Shown here: one piece after another, positions 1-5,301 of the stretch | Layout of the letters: every line of letters begins with the position of its first letter | Numbering within the stretch: the stretch's first letter is position 1 | Source of the DNA: Gorillibacterium sp. | GTDB lineage: Bacteria > Bacillota > Bacilli > Paenibacillales > NBRC-103111 | Direction: 5' to 3' | Assembly (NCBI GenBank): GCA_023511325.1 | Contig: JAIMBU010000266.1 | Coordinates: forward strand, 1-5,301 | Length of the DNA stretch: 5,301 nucleotides | Translations under genes and position numbers: made by a program | The notes under the pieces: generated by a model | What the model saw: the letters and a program-made list of their open reading frames with translations, nothing else | Databases searched by the model: none | Told to the model about the DNA's origin: nothing

Positions 1-8
1 ACATGCCC

Positions 9-686
9 TTAGGATAATTTACCACCGTGGGGTAAAACAGGCCCTTTAATATATGTCATCAATTCAAGCGGTGTAATTTCAGGGTTTTCAATCATCGCCA
101 TGATGCCATCTATTACTTCCCCCAGGTTGTGAGGTGGTATGTTCGTAGCCATACCGACAGCAATTCCTGAAGACCCGTTTACGAGAAGGTTAGGGAAACG
201 ACTGGGGAGAACATCTGGTTGGATTTCCTCGCCATCATAGTTGGGAATAAAATCAACGGTATCTTTGTTGAGATCCCGCAACATTTCCATGGCAATCTTC
301 GATAGTCTAGCTTCTGTATACCGCATCGCAGCAGCAGAATCACCATCGATTGAACCAAAGTTACCATGTCCATCAACCAACATATAACGGAGTGAAAAAT
401 CTTGAGCCATCCGTACCATCGTTTCATATACGGCAGTGTCTCCGTGAGGATGGTATTTACCAATAACCTCACCGACGATTCTCGCTGATTTTTTATGTGG
501 TTTTTCCGGTGACATACCAAGCTCTGACATAGCATACAAAATCCGCCGATGCACCGGCTTCAAGCCGTCTCTTACATCAGGTAGAGCTCGCTGAACGATA
601 ATGCTCATGGCGTAAGCCATAAAGGATTCGCGCATTTCTGTGCTGATATCCCTCTCGCGTACTTGCGACTGTATTTCCTCGGCCAT
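9..686 (-). CDS. gyrA: DNA gyrase subunit A, N-terminal part; frame broken near the window edge
   Basis: GyrA is the DNA breakage-reunion subunit of gyrase; with GyrB it forms the A2B2 enzyme that introduces negative supercoils using ATP. The 225 readable residues cover the winged-helix start of the breakage-reunion domain out of roughly 820 usual residues. Visible landmarks are [20 protein letters not shown] (33-52), the quinolone region [10 protein letters not shown] (79-88) and [10 protein letters not shown] with catalytic Tyr123 preceded by Arg122. The ATG at 686 has a strong ribosome-binding site 5 nt away and matches family N-termini. From residue 217 (below position 38) the expected family sequence GPDFPTGG is replaced by [11 protein letters not shown] and a TAA at 11-9. 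Fragments of the family sequence appear in other frames, so several small indels are likely, and the gene probably runs off the left edge. Threonine at residue 84 is also unusual. It is the last gene of the visible cluster, 84 nt after gyrB. Confidence 0.95.
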   Translation of the reverse strand: MAEEIQSQVRERDISTEMRESFMAYAMSIIVQRALPDVRDGLKPVHRRILYAMSELGMSPEKPHKKSARIVGEVIGKYHPHGDTAVYETMVRMAQDFSLRYMLVDGHGNFGSIDGDSAAAMRYTEARLSKIAMEMLRDLNKDTVDFIPNYDGEEIQPDVLPSRFPNLLVNGSSGIAVGMATNIPPHNLGEVIDGIMAMIENPEITPLELMTYIKGPVLPHGGKLS

Positions 687-770
687 GCTGTACCTCCCTT
701 AACAAGATAATGCGTAAGGCTCCCTATTGGCAGCCCTATTGCAGATTATCGCTATAATTTTTCAGTAGCT
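687..770. other. gyrB-gyrA intergenic spacer with a short direct repeat
   Basis: This 84-nt spacer lies between the gyrB TAG stop and the gyrA ATG. Read on the minus strand it holds two copies of CAATAGGG 12 nt apart (741-734 and 729-722), then the gyrA ribosome-binding site. A GATAAT hexamer at 750-745 resembles a -10 box, but the best -35 candidate at 17-nt spacing, TAGAGC, matches only 3 of 6 positions, so I do not call a promoter. No stem followed by a T run is present, which fits gyrB-gyrA co-transcription. Confidence 0.5.
692..700 (-). promoter_or_regulatory. ribosome-binding site of gyrA
   Basis: AAGGGAGGT on the minus strand is a strong Shine-Dalgarno match ending 5 nt before the ATG at 686. 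It fixes the gyrA start and suggests that gyrA is translated independently of gyrB. Confidence 0.85.
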
Positions 771-2693
<1,923 letters not shown>

Positions 2694-2694
2694 T

Positions 2695-2700
2695 CACCTT
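2695..2700 (-). promoter_or_regulatory. ribosome-binding site of gyrB
   Basis: AAGGTG on the minus strand ends 7 nt before the gyrB ATG at 2687, within the 54-nt remB-gyrB spacer. It supports that ATG as the start. The rest of the spacer (2701-2741) is AT-rich with no convincing promoter or terminator. Confidence 0.7.
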
Positions 2701-2741
2701 CTTTACCAAAATTCTTATCTACGCAATTTTAAAGAATCTAC

Positions 2742-2990
2742 TCAATTTACCGATAGATAAACACATCTTTTTTTTAAAGTAGCTGAAGAAATGGGGGAAT
2801 AGTAGACTTTATCGACCGTAACGACCAAAGATTTACTCTCTTCTTCCCCGATTATTTCCGTTTTCTTATCCTTAGCTGCTTCTGTAAGGAATTGCTTAGA
2901 TATTTTCGAGTTTTTCTCAATGGACAAGTCAAAGATGGCGATCAATTCCGTTGAACGGATAATCCGTTCGCCTCCCAAGTGAATATACAC
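2742..2990 (-). CDS. remB: RemB (YaaB), extracellular matrix regulatory protein B family
   Basis: An 82-residue protein matching the DUF370/RemB family in length and motifs: it opens MYIHLGGERIIRS, has FDLSIEKNSKISK (20-32) in the middle, and carries the family signature VVTVDKVYYSPISS followed by ATLKKR (56-75). In B. subtilis RemB, with its paralogue RemA, promotes expression of biofilm matrix genes; RemA is a DNA-binding protein, and DNA binding here is inferred from the family. The gene sits between recF and gyrB as in B. subtilis, which separates it from RemA, encoded elsewhere. The start is GTG at 2990, since only this gives the family N-terminus and AAGGGGG lies 6 nt upstream. An overlapping out-of-frame ATG at 2992 could compete. 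An A8 run spans Leu72-Arg75; the ten residues after it (75-82 region, ending YLSVN) are less conserved, so a frame change there would be easy to miss. Confidence 0.92.
   Translation of the reverse strand: MYIHLGGERIIRSTELIAIFDLSIEKNSKISKQFLTEAAKDKKTEIIGEEESKSLVVTVDKVYYSPISSATLKKRCVYLSVN
2768..2775 (-). repeat. A8 homopolymer run inside remB
   Basis: Eight adenines on the coding strand span the codons for Leu72-Lys73-Lys74-Arg75 of RemB (TTA AAA AAA AGA). Runs of this length are prone to polymerase or ribosome slippage and also to sequencing error. The in-frame reading gives the expected LKKR motif. Confidence 0.9.
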
Positions 2991-2996
2991 ATTCAG

Positions 2997-3003
2997 CCCC
3001 CTT
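2997..3003 (-). promoter_or_regulatory. ribosome-binding site deciding the GTG start of remB
   Basis: AAGGGGG on the minus strand lies 6 nt before the remB GTG and 4 nt before an out-of-frame ATG at 2992. The better spacing favours the GTG. The rest of the 45-nt recF-remB spacer shows no clear promoter or terminator. Confidence 0.75.
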
Positions 3004-3035
3004 GTCGCGCAAACAGTGATTAGACACGCCGAGCA

Positions 3036-4151
3036 TCAGAAGAAACCGCCCTTTCTCACATGAAAGACGGCAGCATCCCGCAATTTAGAGAGATCAATGC
3101 TTTCAGTTCCAGTCGTTGTAATAAACGTTTGAACCTTATCCTGAAAGGTTTCAATTAGATGGGTTTGTCGGCTTCGATCTAGCTCAGACAAAACATCATC
3201 CAGAAGCAGGATCGGATACTCCCCGACCTCCTCATGGATTAATTCAAGTTCAGCAAGCTTCAGAGAAAGGGCGGTCGTTCGCTGCTGACCCTGTGAGCCA
3301 AATATATGTGCTTCCTTGCCGTTTATAAAGAAGACCATATCGTCCCGATGAGGCCCGATTAAGGTCGTACCCCTTCTTAATTCCTGATTTCTCACTTGCT
3401 TTAACTGTACCATAAAGTCCGCGAAAGAAATAGTTTCGTCTCGCTCTACGTCCCTAGATAAACTAAAAGAAGGCTGGTAGGTAATACGCAGCACTTCTTG
3501 TCCCCCGGTTATACCTGAATGAATCTGTTCCGCCCACTTCTGTAGTTTCTCTATAAAGCTTTGACGCTTTTTCATAATTTTAGTACCGTGTTCAGCAAGT
3601 TGTTCATCCCAAATGCTCAGAAGGGATTCATCAGGTCCCCGCTGGAATTCAACCTGCTTGAGAAAGTTATTACGCTGAACGAGAACCTTCTGGTACTGCA
3701 TCAAGTCATAGAGATAGGATGGTTGAACCTGACCAATCTCCATATCAAGAAAACGCCGTCTTATTCCCGGAGTTCCCTTCACGATCTCTAAATCTTCAGG
3801 AGCGAACATCACCACGTTAAAGGAGCCAATAAATTCGCTCAAACGACGCTGTTCCAGTCCGTTGATCTTTGCTTTCTTTCCAAGCTTAGAGATCGATAGA
3901 GATAGCTTCATCAACCCATATTTCTTCTCTACTTCCCCGTATAGCATAGCTGTATCCTTATTCCATCCGATCAGCTCGCGATCCTGATGCGTGCGATGAG
4001 ATTTGGTTAAGGCGAGTACATAGATCGCTTCAAGTAAATTGGTTTTTCCTTGAGCATTCTCTCCAACGAATAGATTTACTTGATTAGTCACATTCAACTC
4101 GAGTTCTTCGTAGTTGCGATACTGCCGAAGTACTAGCTTTTTCAGGAACAT
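3036..4151 (-). CDS. recF: DNA replication and repair protein RecF
   Basis: RecF is an SMC/ABC-like ATPase that binds gapped DNA and, with RecO and RecR, helps load RecA at stalled forks. The 371 residues match the usual length (370 in B. subtilis). The N-terminus reads LVLRQYRNYEELEL, followed by Walker A GENAQGKT (30-37) with Lys36. The ABC signature SQGQQ is at 286-290, and Walker B LLLDD (315-319) is followed by VLSELD as in the RecF family. The central region, with LNGLEQRR-like and KGTPGIRRRFLDMEIG segments, corresponds to the lobe II arm. All nucleotide-binding motifs are intact. The ATG at 4151 lies inside the end of yaaA (10-nt overlap), with GGTGAGG 5 nt upstream, so translation is probably coupled to yaaA. 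No truncation or odd composition is apparent. Confidence 0.98.
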   Translation of the reverse strand: MFLKKLVLRQYRNYEELELNVTNQVNLFVGENAQGKTNLLEAIYVLALTKSHRTHQDRELIGWNKDTAMLYGEVEKKYGLMKLSLSISKLGKKAKINGLEQRRLSEFIGSFNVVMFAPEDLEIVKGTPGIRRRFLDMEIGQVQPSYLYDLMQYQKVLVQRNNFLKQVEFQRGPDESLLSIWDEQLAEHGTKIMKKRQSFIEKLQKWAEQIHSGITGGQEVLRITYQPSFSLSRDVERDETISFADFMVQLKQVRNQELRRGTTLIGPHRDDMVFFINGKEAHIFGSQGQQRTTALSLKLAELELIHEEVGEYPILLLDDVLSELDRSRQTHLIETFQDKVQTFITTTGTESIDLSKLRDAAVFHVRKGGFF

Positions 4152-4366
4152 GGCTTCCTCACCACTTGAAACTGTCCAAAACCCTCAACCTGAACCTTAT
4201 CCCCATCAACGAGCTTACGGCCTCTGCGGTTATCGGGTTCACCATTGATCATGATTTCTGTCTCTTGCAAAAAGCTCTTGGCCTGTCCTCCCGTAGAGAT
4301 ACAATCTGTCAGCTTCAGGAATTGACCAAGCGCTATATAGTCGGTTTGAATCGGAATTTTCTTCAT
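4142..4366 (-). CDS. yaaA: S4-domain RNA-binding protein YaaA
   Basis: A 74-residue protein closely resembling B. subtilis YaaA, the small S4-domain protein encoded between dnaN and recF. The S4-like core is visible as LGQFLKLTDCISTGGQAKSF (13-32), then EIMINGEPDNRRGRKL (37-52) and the closing GDKVQVEGFGQF (55-66). S4 domains bind structured RNA, and a role in ribosome assembly has been proposed for this family; its precise target is not shown by the sequence. I place the start at the ATG at 4366, which gives MKKIPIQT, fits family length and has GAGG 6 nt upstream. An in-frame TTG at 4378 would add four residues (MRPP) but overlaps the dnaN stop and would lie on the ribosome-binding site itself. 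The 3' end overlaps recF by 10 nt. It should not be confused with the unrelated E. coli peroxide-response protein also called YaaA. Confidence 0.93.
   Translation of the reverse strand: MKKIPIQTDYIALGQFLKLTDCISTGGQAKSFLQETEIMINGEPDNRRGRKLVDGDKVQVEGFGQFQVVRKPCS
4157..4163 (-). promoter_or_regulatory. ribosome-binding site of recF inside yaaA
   Basis: GGTGAGG on the minus strand lies within the last codons of yaaA and 5 nt before the recF ATG. Its position inside the upstream reading frame is typical of coupled translation. Confidence 0.7.
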
Positions 4367-4372
4367 GGGCGG

Positions 4373-4376
4373 CCTC
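4373..4376 (-). promoter_or_regulatory. ribosome-binding site of yaaA overlapping the dnaN stop
   Basis: GAGG on the minus strand (within TTGAGG) shares bases with the dnaN TGA and sits 6 nt before the yaaA ATG at 4366. It decides the ATG over the upstream TTG and suggests that ribosomes finishing dnaN re-initiate on yaaA. Confidence 0.65.
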
Positions 4377-5301
4377 AATTGATCGTCCGGTAAGGAAGGA
4401 TGAGCTGCAACAGCTTGGTTTCCCCTAACGGCTCAATAATGATCGGACTCATTGCACCGGTAAAGCCCAATCGGATCGATTCTGTATCGATGACGCGTAA
4501 AGCTTCCAGCATGTATTTGGAGTTAAAGGAAATTTTTAAAAGCTCGCCAGTTAATTTATCCACAGGAATTGTTTCGGTGACACGTCCCAACTCACTGGAG
4601 CTTGACGAGATTTCAATGGTTTGATCCTCGTTCATGATCAATTTGACGATATTGGTTTTTTCTTCTCGTGATAATAAATAGGCGCGATCAATCGCTTCTG
4701 TCAGCTGTTTGCCATTTACAACGAGCTCTGTTTGAAAGTTTTGTGGAATCAGTTTGGAGGTATCCGGGTAAGTCCCTTCCAGAATCCGCGAAAAGAAAAG
4801 CAGATTGTTCATCCGAAACAACAGTTGATTGTCGGAAACAACGATATCGGTGATTGCGTTCTGATCAGGAAGAATCTTGCTCAGTTCATTGAGCGTCTTT
4901 CCCGAGATAACAATGTTATAGAAATGCTGTGACTCCTCAGTCATCAGCGGTGTTTCACGCTGGGCTAACCGATGTCGGTCACAGGAAAGAAACTTTAAGC
5001 CATCTTTATTTAGATTCCAGAGAACTCCCGTCAAAATAGGTGTAGATTCGCTAGTCGATACAGCAAAGGAGGTTTGACGAATCATTGTTTTGAGCAGGTC
5101 GCTTGCGATCGATATCATTTTCTTCTCTTCCACTTGCGGAAGTTGTGGATATTCTTCGGGATCAAGTCCCATCAACTGAATCTCTGAGGTTCCCGAGCGT
5201 ATGGTTGCCTGAAAGGGAGGCTTAACCTCTATTTCAATTTCTTGTGAGGGCATCTTCCGCATGATTTCACCAAAAAACTTGGCAGGCAGCACAATACTGC
5301 C
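4375..5301 (-). CDS. dnaN: DNA polymerase III beta subunit (sliding clamp), N-terminus missing
   Basis: DnaN forms the dimeric ring that holds DNA polymerase III on the template and recruits other replication and repair proteins. The reading frame is open to the right edge, starting in GSIVLPAKFF, which aligns with about residue 73 of the 378-residue B. subtilis protein; about 72 residues and the true start lie outside. The 308 visible residues contain the end of domain I (GLDPEEYPQLP), domain II (FAVSTSESTPILTGVLW, DRHRLAQRE, FFSRILEGTYPDTSKLIP) and domain III (AIDRAYLLSREE, SFNSKYMLEAL, GFTGAMSP and the C-terminal LILPYRTIN of the partner-binding cleft). The usual A-T-D-S/R-H-R-L-A motif reads SCDRHRLA, with Cys for Thr. 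The GTG at 5292 is an internal valine, not a start. The stop TGA is 8 nt before the yaaA ATG. An exact DnaA box lies inside the gene. Confidence 0.97.
   Translation of the reverse strand, partial: GSIVLPAKFFGEIMRKMPSQEIEIEVKPPFQATIRSGTSEIQLMGLDPEEYPQLPQVEEKKMISIASDLLKTMIRQTSFAVSTSESTPILTGVLWNLNKDGLKFLSCDRHRLAQRETPLMTEESQHFYNIVISGKTLNELSKILPDQNAITDIVVSDNQLLFRMNNLLFFSRILEGTYPDTSKLIPQNFQTELVVNGKQLTEAIDRAYLLSREEKTNIVKLIMNEDQTIEISSSSSELGRVTETIPVDKLTGELLKISFNSKYMLEALRVIDTESIRLGFTGAMSPIIIEPLGETKLLQLILPYRTIN
4556..4564 (+). promoter_or_regulatory. exact consensus DnaA box inside dnaN
   Basis: TTATCCACA on the plus strand is a 9/9 match to the DnaA box consensus, within a cluster that in relatives adjoins oriC. 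It lies inside dnaN, where the coding strand reads Val-Asp-Lys. Whether DnaA binds here is inference; a chance match is possible. Confidence 0.4.
5144..5152 (-). promoter_or_regulatory. near-consensus DnaA box inside dnaN (8/9)
   Basis: The minus strand reads ATATCCACA, one mismatch from TTATCCACA, 580 bases closer to the expected origin than the exact box. Single-mismatch sites are common by chance, so the support is weak. Confidence 0.2.

Noticed and set aside
745..750. GATAAT as a -10 box for a separate gyrA promoter
   Set aside because: Five of six positions match, but the -35 candidate at 17-nt spacing (TAGAGC) matches only three of six and there is no extended -10 TG.
2701..2741. Possible gyrB promoter in the AT-rich remB-gyrB spacer (TTGCGT with TGGTAAAGA)
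   Set aside because: Spacing is only 15 nt and the implied transcript start would fall at or after the ribosome-binding site.
4376..4378. TTG start for yaaA, adding four residues
   Set aside because: It overlaps the dnaN stop and the ribosome-binding site; the ATG at 4366 has proper spacing and family-like length.
4971..4994. SCDRHRLA in DnaN as a sign of a defective or divergent clamp
   Set aside because: Thr to Cys is mild, and DRHRLA, from memory, is usual in Paenibacillus-type clamps; the surrounding sequence is intact.
5290..5292. GTG as the start of dnaN
   Set aside because: The frame is open to 5301 and reads family sequence GSIV there; the GTG is an internal valine.

Overview
The window is a stretch of the conserved replication-origin gene cluster of a low-GC Gram-positive (Bacillota). 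All genes read on the minus strand, in the order dnaN (5' end missing) - yaaA - recF - remB (yaaB) - gyrB - gyrA (3' part missing). This is the order found next to dnaA/oriC in Bacillus subtilis and relatives, so dnaA and the origin should lie just beyond position 5301. From remembered sequences, the proteins look closest to Paenibacillaceae: the RecF stretch through KGTPGIRRRFLDMEIG, the dnaN terminus PYRTIN and the gyrA opening MAEE...RERD. Genus and species cannot be settled by eye.

Layout from transcription start to end (right to left): dnaN 5301-4375 (sliding clamp, about 72 N-terminal residues off the edge); yaaA 4366-4142 (S4-domain protein), whose ribosome-binding site overlaps the dnaN stop; recF 4151-3036, overlapping the end of yaaA by 10 nt; a 45-nt spacer; remB 2990-2742 with a GTG start; a 54-nt spacer; gyrB 2687-771, complete at 638 residues; an 84-nt spacer; and gyrA from 686 to the left edge. 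The gyrA frame is broken within the last 40 or so bases. Coding density is very high. There is no gene-free stretch over 300 bases, and I see no RNA gene, mobile element, CRISPR array or convincing terminator.

The genes belong together functionally. DnaN tethers the polymerase to DNA. RecF works at stalled or gapped forks with RecO and RecR. GyrB and GyrA form DNA gyrase, which removes positive supercoils ahead of the fork. RemB is a small DNA-binding regulator, known in B. subtilis for biofilm matrix control. YaaA is a putative RNA-binding protein.

I found no previously undescribed system. The points worth a second look are: glutamine in GyrB where E. coli has the aminocoumarin-contacting Arg136; threonine at the GyrA quinolone serine position; an exact consensus DnaA box inside dnaN; an A8 run near the end of remB and an overlapping competing start at its beginning; and a cluster of apparent indels in gyrA at the window edge, most likely sequence error.
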